Origin: CAMCHP01 sp036835325
GTDB lineage: Bacteria; Bacteroidota; Bacteroidia; Flavobacteriales_D; Sanyastnellaceae
Assembly (NCBI GenBank): GCA_036835325.1
Contig: DAITMF010000023.1
Location: 1 to 51,901, forward strand
DNA: 51,901 nucleotides
Direction of reading: 5' to 3'
Every line of letters begins with the position of its first letter. Position 1 is the stretch's first letter. Shown in pieces: positions 8,599 to 16,459 of this stretch. The notes beneath the pieces are model-generated. The model was not told the DNA's origin. It saw nothing but the letters and a program-made list of their open reading frames with translations, and did not search any database. The position numbers and the translations under genes were made by a program.

Positions 8599-9291
8599 TC
8601 AGGCCTGCATGATGTACAGGTAAATCGGAATGGCTGCAAAAGCGGCGGGCACGAGTATGCTGAACCCAAGGCCTGCGTTTTTGATCAGCGGAAGGTATTT
8701 GGGGTGGCGCGCTCCCAAGCTTTGGAAGGCGCTCTGAAAACCGTGGGCCAAGTGAAAGGCCAGTGCGGCCATGCTAAAGGCATAGAACGCTACCGCGAAA
8801 ATGGCCATGCCGTTCATGTTCGGGTTGAAAAATCCGAGCACCACGGTGTGAAGGTCTTTCATGTCGCCTTGCATAGGCATGTCGCCGTAGTGCATTTTCC
8901 ACCAGAAGTTCTGCATGTGGGTGGCAATGAACACGAGCAGCAGGGTGCCGAGTACGGCCATGTTGCGCGATGCCCAGCTTGAGTTGACTTGGGGACGGTT
9001 GTAGGCATACTGCACCGGACGTGCTTTGCGGTTCTGTAGGGTGAGCAAAATGCCGTCAACGGCGTGGAAGAGAATGCTGAAGTAGGTGACGTACGAGAGA
9101 ATCTTCACCGCCGGGTTGGTGGTCATGAAGAGGGCGTATTCGTTGAATTGAAGTCGGCCATCTTCACCCATCATAAACAGTTGGAGGTTGCCCGCCAAGT
9201 GGCCGGCAAGAAAAAGACACAAAAAGAGCCCTGTGAGGGCCATCCAGTATTTCTTCGCAATTGATGATGAAAGCAGTGCAGAACGGCTCAT
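8599..9291 (-). CDS. sdhC: Succinate dehydrogenase cytochrome b558 subunit
   Basis: A 230-residue membrane subunit with five hydrophobic helices, the single-polypeptide diheme type found in Bacteroidota and Bacillus. Histidines within or at the ends of helices (for example FLAGHLAGN, SILFHAVDG, IATHMQNFW, AFHLAHGFQ) supply heme ligands. The open frame extends 60 bases further upstream, but the ATG at 9291 (MSRSALLSSSIAKKYWM) gives the usual N-terminus. A good promoter (TTTG, 20 bases, TAATTTTG) sits 24-55 bases ahead of this ATG. It anchors SdhAB and transfers electrons to menaquinone. Confidence 0.95.
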   Translation of the reverse strand: MSRSALLSSSIAKKYWMALTGLFLCLFLAGHLAGNLQLFMMGEDGRLQFNEYALFMTTNPAVKILSYVTYFSILFHAVDGILLTLQNRKARPVQYAYNRPQVNSSWASRNMAVLGTLLLVFIATHMQNFWWKMHYGDMPMQGDMKDLHTVVLGFFNPNMNGMAIFAVAFYAFSMAALAFHLAHGFQSAFQSLGARHPKYLPLIKNAGLGFSILVPAAFAAIPIYLYIMQA

Positions 9292-9314
9292 GGGTGTTCG
9301 GTTCAAATGTGCGT

Positions 9315-9346
9315 CAAAATTACGCGGCAATCGCTTCAACACCAAA
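9315..9346 (-). promoter_or_regulatory. Promoter of sdhCAB (Bacteroidota type)
   Basis: On the minus strand TTTG (9343-9346) is followed after 20 bases by TAATTTTG (9315-9322), matching the Bacteroidota consensus TTTG-N19/20-TAnnTTTG. The sdhC ATG is at 9291. Confidence 0.75.
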
Positions 9347-9431
9347 ACCACCTGCTATTTAGAAATGTTCTGAATTGGCGTTTGGTGGGATGCCGCCTGC
9401 GGCGGGAGGCCCGTTCGAACGGCGCATCGTC

Positions 9432-9863
9432 TTAGTTACGTTGTTGAGGGCTTTTGAGCGCGCTATCGTAGTCTTTGAAGAACACTTGCGCGATGCGTTC
9501 GGTCTTCCAGGGAGCGACGACAGCCATTGACAGGATGCCTGTACCGACGGGGATGAGGCGAATTTCGAGCGGTTCAGGCAATTTGAGCTTTACGGTGAAC
9601 ATGCCGGCCTCGTCGGGGGTGAGTTCAGCGAGTGCCGGGTCAGCCAGGTTGCTTTGGCGCACATCGTGGTGCCAGAGGAAGCTGGAGTGCATGAAATCGG
9701 TGGTGATGTCGATGGCGTGGGTTACGGGTTCCCATTGCGCTGCGATGCAGCCGCGCCAGTGCACGAAACAGAAGAACAGCAAATCGCCGGCGTACGGACT
9801 CTTTCCGGTGGGCCGAAGAAAAGCATAATACACACCGTCTTCGCGAAACGTATATTCGTTCAT
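9432..9863 (-). CDS. Conserved-looking hypothetical cytoplasmic protein
   Basis: A 143-residue protein that I do not recognise. It has no signal peptide or membrane helix. It is rich in aromatic residues (YYAFLRPTG, FFCFVHWRGC, WEPVTHAIDITTDFMHSSFLWHHD), with a His/Trp cluster around residues 56-67, and ends in a charged tail (FFKDYDSALKSPQQRN). Hydrophobic-polar alternation suggests a mostly beta fold. It is transcribed away from the XRE regulator at 9938, and the 74 bases between them hold a small palindrome. The start at 9863 is the first ATG of the open frame. Codon use looks like its neighbours, so it is probably a real gene. Confidence 0.7.
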   Translation of the reverse strand: MNEYTFREDGVYYAFLRPTGKSPYAGDLLFFCFVHWRGCIAAQWEPVTHAIDITTDFMHSSFLWHHDVRQSNLADPALAELTPDEAGMFTVKLKLPEPLEIRLIPVGTGILSMAVVAPWKTERIAQVFFKDYDSALKSPQQRN

Positions 9864-9882
9864 GGGGACTAAATGGGCCGGC

Positions 9883-9890
9883 TAAAGTTA
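9883..9890 (-). promoter_or_regulatory. Candidate -7 element for the hypothetical gene at 9432-9863
   Basis: TAACTTTA on the minus strand differs by one base from TAnnTTTG and lies 20 bases before the ATG at 9863. No clear TTTG upstream, so this is weak. Confidence 0.4.
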
Positions 9891-9898
9891 TGACATAA
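9888..9898. promoter_or_regulatory. Perfect palindrome TTATGACATAA, possible operator
   Basis: TTATG-A-CATAA is a perfect inverted repeat in the divergent spacer between the hypothetical gene (9863) and the XRE regulator (9938). It overlaps the candidate -7 element of the leftward gene and is followed by the partial copy CATAATAAA. It could be the binding site of the adjacent XRE protein; this is inference from position. Confidence 0.4.
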
Positions 9899-9937
9899 CA
9901 TAATAAATACCAGAAGTGGGCTTGTCAACTTGCTCAC

Positions 9938-10237
9938 ATGGCGAAAAACGACCAAGACTACCTTGTTGAACTCGGTGCTGCAATTGCGCAACGCCGACGT
10001 TCGTTGGGTTTGTCACAGGCTGATCTCGCCTACCGGCTCGATATGGAAGTTCCCAATTTGAGCATTATTGAGAACGGAAGAACCAACCCTCAGTTGCTCA
10101 CCGTAGCGCGCATTGCGGCTGCGTTGAGCTGCAGTTTGGCTGAGTTGTTGCCGATAGTTGACAGCCATTCAAACTTCTTGGAACAGCGGGGCAAATATCA
10201 ACCCTTGCGGCGAAAAAGCAAAGGTCACGACGATTGA
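9938..10237 (+). CDS. XRE-family helix-turn-helix transcriptional regulator
   Basis: A 99-residue protein made of one Cro/C1-type helix-turn-helix (about residues 10-65: LGAAIAQRRRSLGLSQADLAYRLDMEVPNLSIIENGRTNPQLLTVARIAAALSC in part), with the recognition helix around VPNLSIIENG. A short charged tail follows (KYQPLRRKSKGHDD) and there is no ligand domain. Such small regulators usually bind their own promoter; the palindrome at 9888-9898 is a candidate site. Its 3' end overlaps the convergent gene at 10225 by 13 bases. Confidence 0.88.
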   Translation: MAKNDQDYLVELGAAIAQRRRSLGLSQADLAYRLDMEVPNLSIIENGRTNPQLLTVARIAAALSCSLAELLPIVDSHSNFLEQRGKYQPLRRKSKGHDD

Positions 10238-10731
10238 CTTAACGCAGCGTTAAAGGCGTTGTAGAGTTCAGCACGGCAAGGCACGGCTCCGCGTTCGAGC
10301 AGTTCAAAGATTTCGCGGTCGCGGCGGTCGCCGGTGTCGCGGGTGCCGCGGAAGAACTGTCCGCCCATCGCTTTGACATCCTTTTTGCCGGTCATCCATC
10401 CTTCCACATCGTCTTCGCTGTCGAAGCGAAAGGGTGCTTCTTCGGGAACGCGCACTTCAATGAGGTGAAGTTCACGTCCATCCATCCAAAAAACCCTGAA
10501 CACCTTGGGCAAGCGCTCCATCATGTGGGTCATGCGCGCGAGTACTTTGTCCCAATACAGGTCAGAAAAAATGGCGATGAGGCCATTTGCCTTTTCAGGT
10601 GCGCGCTTTTTGAGGGTTTCCCACTCGGGCGCCGTAACCGAGTTGGCAGCCAAAAACTGCACAAACCCGGTTTCGACGGCCTTGAGTTCTTCGAGGGTCA
10701 GTGGTCGGTAACGACTGCCCAGAGGGGTCAT
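10225..10731 (-). CDS. Hypothetical protein, resembles Bacteroidota DUF6495
   Basis: A 168-residue cytoplasmic protein. The opening YRPLTLEELKAVETGFVQFL, then WETLKKRAPEKANGLIAIFSDLYWDKVL and a basic-acidic C-terminal part, resemble the small Bacteroidota family that I remember as DUF6495; this is from memory and not a search. No catalytic motif can be seen. The open frame extends upstream to 10890, but the ATG at 10731 overlaps the stop of the peptidase gene by four bases (ATGA) and gives a sensible N-terminus, so the two genes are probably one operon. Two copies of the GGATGGATG motif lie inside it in different frames. Function unknown. Confidence 0.7.
   Translation of the reverse strand: MTPLGSRYRPLTLEELKAVETGFVQFLAANSVTAPEWETLKKRAPEKANGLIAIFSDLYWDKVLARMTHMMERLPKVFRVFWMDGRELHLIEVRVPEEAPFRFDSEDDVEGWMTGKKDVKAMGGQFFRGTRDTGDRRDREIFELLERGAVPCRAELYNAFNAALSQSS
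10393..10401 (-). repeat. GGATGGATG motif, core only
   Basis: In the DUF6495-like gene, read as G-W-M on the minus strand; no T run. Confidence 0.6.
10479..10493 (-). repeat. GGATGGATG motif with adjacent run of six
   Basis: CATCCATCC followed directly by six A on the plus strand, 86 bases from the previous copy and in another frame (W-M-D-G). Confidence 0.8.
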
Positions 10732-12899
10732 TCTTTGATGCCTTCGAGTTTGAAGAGGAAGGCGTATTCCATGGCCACTTCGCGGAAACGGCGGAAACGT
10801 CCGCTGGCGCCACCGTGACCGGCCTCCATGTTGGTGTGCATCAAGAGGAGGTTTGAATCGGTTTTCAGCTCGCGCAGTTTGGCGACCCATTTGGCGGGCT
10901 CCCAGTACTGCACTTGGCTATCCCAGTACCCTGTGGTAACGAGCATATTGGGGTAGTCTTTGGCCACTACGTTGTCGTACGGTGAGTACTGCTTGATGTA
11001 GTCGTAGTACACCGAGTCTTTGGGGTTGCCCCATTCGTCGAACTCGCCTGTGGTCAATGGAATGCTTTCGTCGAGCATGGTGTTGATGACGTCAACAAAG
11101 GGGACTGCAGCGAGGATGCCGTTCCACATTTCAGGACGCATGTTGATGACTGCACCCATCAAGAGGCCTCCGGCGCTGCCGCCTTGGGCGTAGAGGTGGT
11201 CGTACGATGTGTAGCCGTTTTTCACGAGGTGGTCACCGCAGTCAATGAAGTCGGTGAAGGTGTTCATTTTCTTTAGCAGTTTGCCGTCTTCGTACCATTG
11301 ACGTCCCATTTCTTGTCCGCCGCGAATGTGGGCGAGTGCGTAAATGAAACCGCGGTCAAGCAAGCTGAGGCGCACCGAGCTAAAGTAGGCATCCATGCTG
11401 GCGCCGTACGAGCCGTAGCCGTAGAGCAGGGTTGGGTTGGCTTTGCTGCGGTCGAGGTCTTTGCGGTACACGATGCTCACCGGCACCAATACACCGTCGC
11501 GGGCAGGCACCATGATGCGTTCTGAGACGTAGTTGTTGGGTGAGAACGACGGGTCAAGCACTTCAGCCTGTTTGAGCAAGGTGCGCTCGCGGGTGGCCAT
11601 GTTGTAATCATAAGTCGAGCTCGGCGTGGTAAGCGAGCTGTAGCCGTAGCGCATGACTTCGGTATCGAAGTCAGGTGCACCGCCCACTGAGGCTGAGTAG
11701 GCAGGGTCTTGGAACTCGATGTAATGTTCTTCGCTACCGTTCCACGGTTTGATACGGATTTTGGTCAGGCCTTCGCTGCGCTCGTCAATCACGAGGAAGT
11801 TTTTGAAGATTTCGATGTCTTCAAGCAGCACATTTTCGCGGTGTGGGAGTACATCGACCCAGTTTTCTTTGCCCGGTTTGGCGATGGGTGTTTTCGAAAG
11901 CTTGAAGTTTTGGGCATCGATGTTGTTGACGATGTAGAAGTCGCTGCCGTACTGCGCAACGCGGTATTCGAGTCCGCGTTCGCGGGGTTGAATTACTTTC
12001 CAATCGCCGCCGGGGGTATTGGCATCGAGGTAGCGCCATTCGTCAGACATGGTAGAGTAGCTGCCGATGAAGAGGTATTCTTTCGACTTGCTTTTGCCCA
12101 CACCGCATGAGAAGGTTTCATCGTCTTCTTGGTACACGAGCACGTCTTGCGCAGCATCGGTACCGAGGGTGTGGCGGTAGATTTGGAACGAGCGCAGGGT
12201 AACCGGGTCTTGTTTTGAGTAGAACACGGTTTTGTTGTCGTTGGCCCAGGTTGCGCCTCCGGTGGTGTTGGGGATTTGGTCAGCAAGCACTTCGCCGGTG
12301 GAAAGGTCTTTGAAGTACAGGGTGTACTGGCGGCGGCTCACGGTATCAACGCCGTAAGCGATGAGGTTGTTGTTGGTGCTCACGCTGTAACCCCCGAGTG
12401 AGAAGTAGGCAAGGCCCTTGCCCATTTCCGGGCCGTTGAGGATGATTTCTTCCTCGGCCTCCATGGTTTCTTTTTTGCGGCAGTAGAGTGCATAATCTTG
12501 CCCTTCTTCAAAGCGGGTGTAGTACCAATAGCCATCGATTTTGGTGGGCACGCTTTGGTCGTCTTGCTTGATGCGCGCAACGATTTCGTTGTAGAGTTTT
12601 TCTTGCAACGAATCGGTGTCGGCCATCATGGCCTTGGTGTAGGCGTTTTCTGCGTTGAGGTAATCGAGCACGTCTTGGGTTTGTGCATCGGGTGTTTCAG
12701 CTTCTTTTTGTGCATCCGAAAGGCGCATCCAGAAGTAGTTGTCGATACGCGTGTCACCGTGTGTGGTGATTTCGGTCGCGATTTTTTTTGCTACGGGTGC
12801 TTGTGGCATCGGTGGGTTGTTTGCTTCGTTGGTGGCGTCTCCGCAGCCGGCGAGAAGTGCTGCAGCGGCCAGCAGAGAAAGAAAGACGTTGTTTTTCAT
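10728..12899 (-). CDS. Exported prolyl oligopeptidase-family peptidase (oligopeptidase B type)
   Basis: A 723-residue S9A serine peptidase. An N-terminal beta-propeller (roughly residues 75-430) precedes the alpha/beta-hydrolase domain, where the triad can be read: Ser575 in GGSAGG, Asp660 in GYWDSQ and His695 in EAGHGG. The family cleaves short peptides, after basic residues in the oligopeptidase B branch. Unlike the cytoplasmic E. coli PtrB, this one begins with a lipoprotein signal (LLAAAALLAGC, Cys19), so it should act in the periplasm or at the outer membrane, probably in peptide nutrition. A TAGCTTCG element lies 28 bases upstream of the start. The downstream hypothetical gene overlaps it by four bases. 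Confidence 0.93.
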   Translation of the reverse strand: MKNNVFLSLLAAAALLAGCGDATNEANNPPMPQAPVAKKIATEITTHGDTRIDNYFWMRLSDAQKEAETPDAQTQDVLDYLNAENAYTKAMMADTDSLQEKLYNEIVARIKQDDQSVPTKIDGYWYYTRFEEGQDYALYCRKKETMEAEEEIILNGPEMGKGLAYFSLGGYSVSTNNNLIAYGVDTVSRRQYTLYFKDLSTGEVLADQIPNTTGGATWANDNKTVFYSKQDPVTLRSFQIYRHTLGTDAAQDVLVYQEDDETFSCGVGKSKSKEYLFIGSYSTMSDEWRYLDANTPGGDWKVIQPRERGLEYRVAQYGSDFYIVNNIDAQNFKLSKTPIAKPGKENWVDVLPHRENVLLEDIEIFKNFLVIDERSEGLTKIRIKPWNGSEEHYIEFQDPAYSASVGGAPDFDTEVMRYGYSSLTTPSSTYDYNMATRERTLLKQAEVLDPSFSPNNYVSERIMVPARDGVLVPVSIVYRKDLDRSKANPTLLYGYGSYGASMDAYFSSVRLSLLDRGFIYALAHIRGGQEMGRQWYEDGKLLKKMNTFTDFIDCGDHLVKNGYTSYDHLYAQGGSAGGLLMGAVINMRPEMWNGILAAVPFVDVINTMLDESIPLTTGEFDEWGNPKDSVYYDYIKQYSPYDNVVAKDYPNMLVTTGYWDSQVQYWEPAKWVAKLRELKTDSNLLLMHTNMEAGHGGASGRFRRFREVAMEYAFLFKLEGIKE

Positions 12900-12927
12900 G
12901 GTGTTGTGGGGTCAGTCATTGACGGTG

Positions 12928-12935
12928 CGAAGCTA
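12928..12935 (-). promoter_or_regulatory. Candidate -7 element of the peptidase gene
   Basis: TAGCTTCG on the minus strand, 28 bases before the ATG at 12899. The TAnnTTCG form recurs before other genes here (21711, 34708). No convincing -33 TTTG is seen. Confidence 0.5.
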
Positions 12936-13128
12936 TTAAAAAGTAAAGTGCTATGAAACATTGCGGTGTTTCGGGCGGGTTTTGTAGGCGAAATCTGTCA
13001 GTTCGGGAAAACGAAATCATGAATTAAACCGATTGAATCGCGGATTTTGTTTGCTCCGTCGCAAATTTATTAAAGGCATGGGTTTGGGTGGTTATACTTG
13101 TGGCGGGGAGAGAAACCTGACCGAGACC

Positions 13129-13476
13129 ATGCGCGTACTGATTGTAGACGATAACCCTGTCGATTTGATGGTGGTAGAGAAGTTTTTTGAGGGGACAGGA
13201 GTGGTGCCGTTGCGTGCATCTGATGGCGTCACAGCGCTTGAAATGCTCAAAAATTCACGCTTTGATTTGTTGATTACCGACTACGAAATGCCCGGTTTAC
13301 GCGGCAATGAGTTGGCCATAGAAGCTCGAAAAGTTCAACCGCGCATTCACATTTGGTGCGTTACGGCTTCGATTGATCCTGACGAGTTTTCACGTTGCGG
13401 AGAAGTGTGCGAATTGGTGATTAAGAAGCCTTTTCAGTACGCTTTGTTCCGCGAGGCGTTCATCGCATTGCGGTAA
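13129..13476 (+). CDS. Stand-alone response-regulator receiver protein
   Basis: A 115-residue CheY-like receiver domain with no output domain. The acidic pocket is Asp7-Asp8 (LIVDDN), the phosphorylatable residue is Asp51 (LLITDYEMPG) and the conserved Lys is in VIKKPF. The open frame starts at 13033, but only the ATG at 13129 gives the normal receiver start MRVLIVDD. It may pass phosphate to the HPt protein encoded nearby on the other strand, as single receivers do in relays; that link is inferred from proximity. It converges with the LytTR regulator across a hairpin terminator. Confidence 0.9.
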   Translation: MRVLIVDDNPVDLMVVEKFFEGTGVVPLRASDGVTALEMLKNSRFDLLITDYEMPGLRGNELAIEARKVQPRIHIWCVTASIDPDEFSRCGEVCELVIKKPFQYALFREAFIALR

Positions 13477-13477
13477 A

Positions 13478-13528
13478 TTTTTTGGATGGATGACCACTGC
13501 GATCATCCATCCATCCAATCCAAAAAAA
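13478..13528. terminator. Bidirectional hairpin built from an inverted pair of GGATGGATG motifs
   Basis: GGATGGATGA (13484-13493) pairs perfectly with TCATCCATCC (13503-13512) around a nine-base loop. Six T precede the first arm and seven A follow the second after an extra ATCCAATCC. It lies between the convergent receiver (stop 13476) and LytTR (stop 13533) genes, the classic place for a shared terminator. No T run follows the stem directly in either direction, so termination strength is uncertain. Confidence 0.6.
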
Positions 13529-13532
13529 GAAA

Positions 13533-14225
13533 TTAGAGTACGTTCACCATGCGTTGCAAAGCGCTGTAATGTGCGTTGGCCATAGGAATAACTCGACCCA
13601 AGACGTGCACTTCGCCCGCGTTGAAGTAATCGAGCATGTTGAGGTTGACAATGTACGACCTGTGGCAGCGAAAGAAGCCCGGATGGTTTGACAGCGATTG
13701 TTCAATGTCTTTCATGCGCGCCCTCACCAAGTAGCGTTCAGTTCGGGTTTGGAAGAGCGCATAGTCGCGGCGGCTTTCAACGTACGCCAAATCGGTGTAA
13801 TCGAGGCGGCGGTAGCCGTGGTCTGATTTGATGTAGAGGTGGTCGGCTTGCGCTGCTTCGCCACGGGCGGCGATGGTGATTTTCACCGCGGCCACGGCGT
13901 CGTTAAAGGCTTGCGGAGTGACCGGTTTGTGCAGAAACCTACGCACATCGAAATCGAAGGCTTCAGCTGCGTTTGATTTTTCGGCAGAGACCACAATCAC
14001 TTCAGCAGTGGTAGAGGTGCGGCGCAGGAACTCAAAGCCATCGACCTCGGGCAGGTTGATGTCGAGGAGAATGAGATCTGCCGAATGCTCTTCAAGGTGC
14101 ATCAAGGCCGATGCCACATTGGTGAAACTACCGTCGAATTGCAGCGAATGGTCGTCGTTGATAAGGCTTGTTAGGTTAAGCAGAGCCAGGGGGTCGTCTT
14201 CAATGACTATGGTGCGAAGTTTCAT
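13533..14225 (-). CDS. LytTR-family response regulator
   Basis: A 230-residue two-domain regulator. The receiver (residues 1-120) has the acidic pair in IEDDP and the phospho-acceptor Asp55 (LILLDINLPE), with Lys in FLHKPVTP. The LytTR DNA-binding domain follows (about 130-230): DHLYIKSDHGYRRLDYTDLAYVESRRDY in part, then FFRCHRSYIVNLNML. Such regulators usually work with a LytS/YehU-type or hybrid histidine kinase, but none is encoded here. Instead it is followed upstream (same strand) by genes for an HPt and a PAS protein with spacers of 15 and -4 bases, so the three look like one operon. Confidence 0.93.
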   Translation of the reverse strand: MKLRTIVIEDDPLALLNLTSLINDDHSLQFDGSFTNVASALMHLEEHSADLILLDINLPEVDGFEFLRRTSTTAEVIVVSAEKSNAAEAFDFDVRRFLHKPVTPQAFNDAVAAVKITIAARGEAAQADHLYIKSDHGYRRLDYTDLAYVESRRDYALFQTRTERYLVRARMKDIEQSLSNHPGFFRCHRSYIVNLNMLDYFNAGEVHVLGRVIPMANAHYSALQRMVNVL

Positions 14226-14240
14226 GGTATTCTCGAGGAT

Positions 14241-14621
14241 TTACAGTTCGCGACGGTAGCTGCGAATCAGCGCAGCGCACGCAGTGGCTTCGTCGCTCAG
14301 TAATTTCAGTGCTTCGGTGAGTTCGGTGATTGAAAGGTCGCCTTCATCAATGCGGGTTTCAATGGACTGGGCCAGTTCGTGGAGTTCATCCAAGCCGAGC
14401 ATGGGCATTGCCGGACGCCAAGCGTGCACGGCTGAGCGGATTCCTTTGACATCATTGGCTTCCAATGCCGTTTTTGCCTGATCGAGGTAATTGTACGATT
14501 GCTCAAGGTAAAGGGCAATGAATTCGCTCAACCGTTCACGGCTGCTGGCAAAGAATACCGGCAACAGACGGTTGAGACGTTCGGCGAGTGTGCCGGGGTC
14601 AAGGGGCAATGAAGATGTCAT
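14241..14621 (-). CDS. HPt (histidine phosphotransfer) domain protein
   Basis: A 126-residue, all-helical acidic protein. His66 lies in HAWRPAMPMLG, which fits the phosphotransfer signature HxxKP/G-x5-G in its Bacteroidota variant (HKIKP...G), with Arg in place of Lys. A four-helix bundle can be traced on both sides. The ATG at 14621 overlaps the stop of the PAS gene (ATGA), which is why it is preferred over an ATG eight codons earlier. It would carry phosphate between receiver domains; nearby receivers are at 13129 and 13533. The phosphodonor kinase is not in this window. Confidence 0.8.
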   Translation of the reverse strand: MTSSLPLDPGTLAERLNRLLPVFFASSRERLSEFIALYLEQSYNYLDQAKTALEANDVKGIRSAVHAWRPAMPMLGLDELHELAQSIETRIDEGDLSITELTEALKLLSDEATACAALIRSYRREL

Positions 14622-15022
14622 GCGGGTAGTTTTTGATGAAACCACAGGTGACCACCAAGAAGGCCTCCGGTGAAGAGGGGTACATAGGTCACCTCCATTG
14701 AAAAGCCCATTTTCGTTGGCAGTGGTCGTGAAGAGCTGCGCTCTCGGCTTGCCAGGGCGCTCTCTACAAATTGCACAAACACGAAAGGGTCTTCAAACAT
14801 CAAGCAGGCCTGTTGCAATTCGTCACTGCAATCGCGGTAAAGCATGTCTTCTGGCACAACCTGCAGTTCGAATAGTTCGCAAAATGCCGGGTTGACTAGC
14901 AGTACACGGCGTTCAAGGTCTTCGATGAGCACAGAGATGTTTTGTGCATCGAGCAGACGGGTGATTTCAGGCGTAATTAACGCTTCAGCGCGCTGATGAG
15001 GCGGCGGTGTTTTTTGTGCCAT
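14618..15022 (-). CDS. Stand-alone PAS-domain protein
   Basis: A 134-residue protein with one PAS-like domain (about residues 22-130): LLDAQNISVLIEDLERRVLLVNPAFCELF is the typical first half with the N-P-A-F core, and the C-terminal strand GGLLGGHLWFHQ matches the usual PAS end. There is no kinase, GGDEF or DNA-binding part. The start at 15022 (MAQKTPPPHQ) follows a perfect TAATTTTG element at 15055-15062; the longer open frame would run through it. It is the first gene of a PAS-HPt-LytTR operon and may be the sensor of that set; its ligand is unknown. Confidence 0.78.
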   Translation of the reverse strand: MAQKTPPPHQRAEALITPEITRLLDAQNISVLIEDLERRVLLVNPAFCELFELQVVPEDMLYRDCSDELQQACLMFEDPFVFVQFVESALASRERSSSRPLPTKMGFSMEVTYVPLFTGGLLGGHLWFHQKLPA

Positions 15023-15054
15023 GGTTATTCCGGAAGGGATTCTCGGTTCGTTTG

Positions 15055-15062
15055 CAAAATTA
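15055..15062 (-). promoter_or_regulatory. -7 promoter element of the PAS-HPt-LytTR operon
   Basis: TAATTTTG on the minus strand matches TAnnTTTG exactly and lies 32 bases before the PAS start. No clear TTTG 19-20 bases upstream. Confidence 0.55.
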
Positions 15063-15122
15063 GCCGCTAATGGCGGGCTTACCTCGCAGCTTATCGCTGA
15101 ATACCTCCATTTCGTCGAATTC

Positions 15123-15131
15123 GGATGGATG
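15123..15131 (+). repeat. GGATGGATG motif in an intergenic region
   Basis: Between the divergent PAS operon and the permease promoter; followed by the partial copies GGATGG and GGATGAG. Confidence 0.6.
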
Positions 15132-15158
15132 AGCGGCAAGGATGGCGGATGAGTGTCA

Positions 15159-15189
15159 TTGCACGCCCCAACGGCAAACACTACCTTTG
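15159..15189 (+). promoter_or_regulatory. Promoter of the ABC permease gene
   Basis: TTG at 15159-15161 is followed after 20 bases by TACCTTTG (15182-15189), a perfect Bacteroidota -7 element. The ATG at 15204 lies 14 bases beyond, which also decides this start over the in-frame ATG at 15153. Confidence 0.75.
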
Positions 15190-15203
15190 AAAAAAGCACA
15201 GCA

Positions 15204-16451
15204 ATGCTCTACCTCCGGCTTCTTAAGGAAAGCATGCTCTTCGCCTGGCAGGCCATCACAACCAACAAACTGCGCACTTTCTTGTCGCTGCTTGGTGTGA
15301 TGGTAGGCATCTTCGTAATTACAGCCGTGTTCACAATGGTGGATGCCATGGAAAAGGGGTTGAAAGAAACCTTTTCAATGATCAACGACGATGTACTGTT
15401 CGTTCAAAAGTGGCCATGGGGCCCTGAAGAGGGCAAGGAAGAGTACGAGTGGTGGAAGTACTTTCAACGGCAGCAACCACAACCCAACGACGTTGATGAC
15501 CTCCGGCAGCGCCTCACAACCGCGGAGGCCATCGCATACCAAACAGGCGATATGGGCACCGTAGAGTACGGCAACAACAGCTTGAAAGATGTTCAGGTGG
15601 CCGGTGTTAGCTACGAGTACAACCAGTGCATTACGTTGAACATTGGCCAAGGCCGTTACTTCTCGGCACCCGAGTTTGATAGTGGCAAGAACTTGGCCAT
15701 CATAGGCGCAGAGATTGCTGCAGTGCTTTTTCCCGATGGCAATGCCATTGGACAAAGCATCAAAGTAAAGGGCCTTAAAACAGAAGTGATTGGTGTGTTT
15801 GAACGGGAGGGCGTTTCGCTCATTTCCGATGGGTTTGACACCATGGTTATGCTTCCTGTTCGCTACGCAGAACGCATGATGAACATTCGCGAGCTCGACG
15901 GGGCAGTGGTCATTAAGGCTGCCGATGGCGTAAGCCTTTCGGAGCTGAAATCAGAAGTGATTCAGCAGTACCGCAGCATTCGCCGAATAGGGCCAAAAGA
16001 CGACAGCGACTTCAGTGTTAACCAAATGGATATGCTCACCAGTTTCATCGATGGCATATTTGGTCAGGTTGAGATTGGAGGCTGGTTCATTGGTGTGTTC
16101 GCCCTTTTAGTGGGGTGCTTTAGCATCGCCAACATCATGTTTGTTTCGGTGCGAGAACGCACACGCATCATTGGCATTCAGAAGGCCCTTGGGGCGAAGA
16201 ATGCCTTTATACTCGGACAGTTTTTGTTTGAAGCCGTTGCCCTCTGCATTTTTGGCGCACTCTTTGCATATTTATTGATAGCCGGTGTTGCCGGCGTTAT
16301 GAACGTGCTTGACATTGGTCTCAGCTTTGAACTGAGGCCCGAGCGCTTTTTGGCTGCCATGACGGTAGCCGTTGTCTCGGGCCTCATCGCCGGTATTGCT
16401 CCGGCGCTCAAAGCTTCGCGGATGGACCCCGTGGAGGCCATGCGCGGCTGA
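15204..16451 (+). CDS. MacB/FtsX-type ABC transporter permease
   Basis: A 415-residue inner-membrane protein. One helix near the N-terminus (NKLRTFLSLLGVMVGIFVITAVFTMVD) is followed by a periplasmic MacB core domain (about residues 45-280) and three C-terminal helices of the FtsX family (from GQVEIGGWFIGVFALLVGC on, including VRERTRIIGIQKALGAK). The family exports lipids, peptides or drugs, or transmits force, together with a LolD/MacB ATPase. No ATPase gene lies beside it, so the partner must be encoded elsewhere. A strong promoter sits directly upstream. It converges with the large T9SS gene, with eight bases between the stops. Confidence 0.9.
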   Translation: MLYLRLLKESMLFAWQAITTNKLRTFLSLLGVMVGIFVITAVFTMVDAMEKGLKETFSMINDDVLFVQKWPWGPEEGKEEYEWWKYFQRQQPQPNDVDDLRQRLTTAEAIAYQTGDMGTVEYGNNSLKDVQVAGVSYEYNQCITLNIGQGRYFSAPEFDSGKNLAIIGAEIAAVLFPDGNAIGQSIKVKGLKTEVIGVFEREGVSLISDGFDTMVMLPVRYAERMMNIRELDGAVVIKAADGVSLSELKSEVIQQYRSIRRIGPKDDSDFSVNQMDMLTSFIDGIFGQVEIGGWFIGVFALLVGCFSIANIMFVSVRERTRIIGIQKALGAKNAFILGQFLFEAVALCIFGALFAYLLIAGVAGVMNVLDIGLSFELRPERFLAAMTVAVVSGLIAGIAPALKASRMDPVEAMRG

Positions 16452-16459
16452 TTTAAAAC

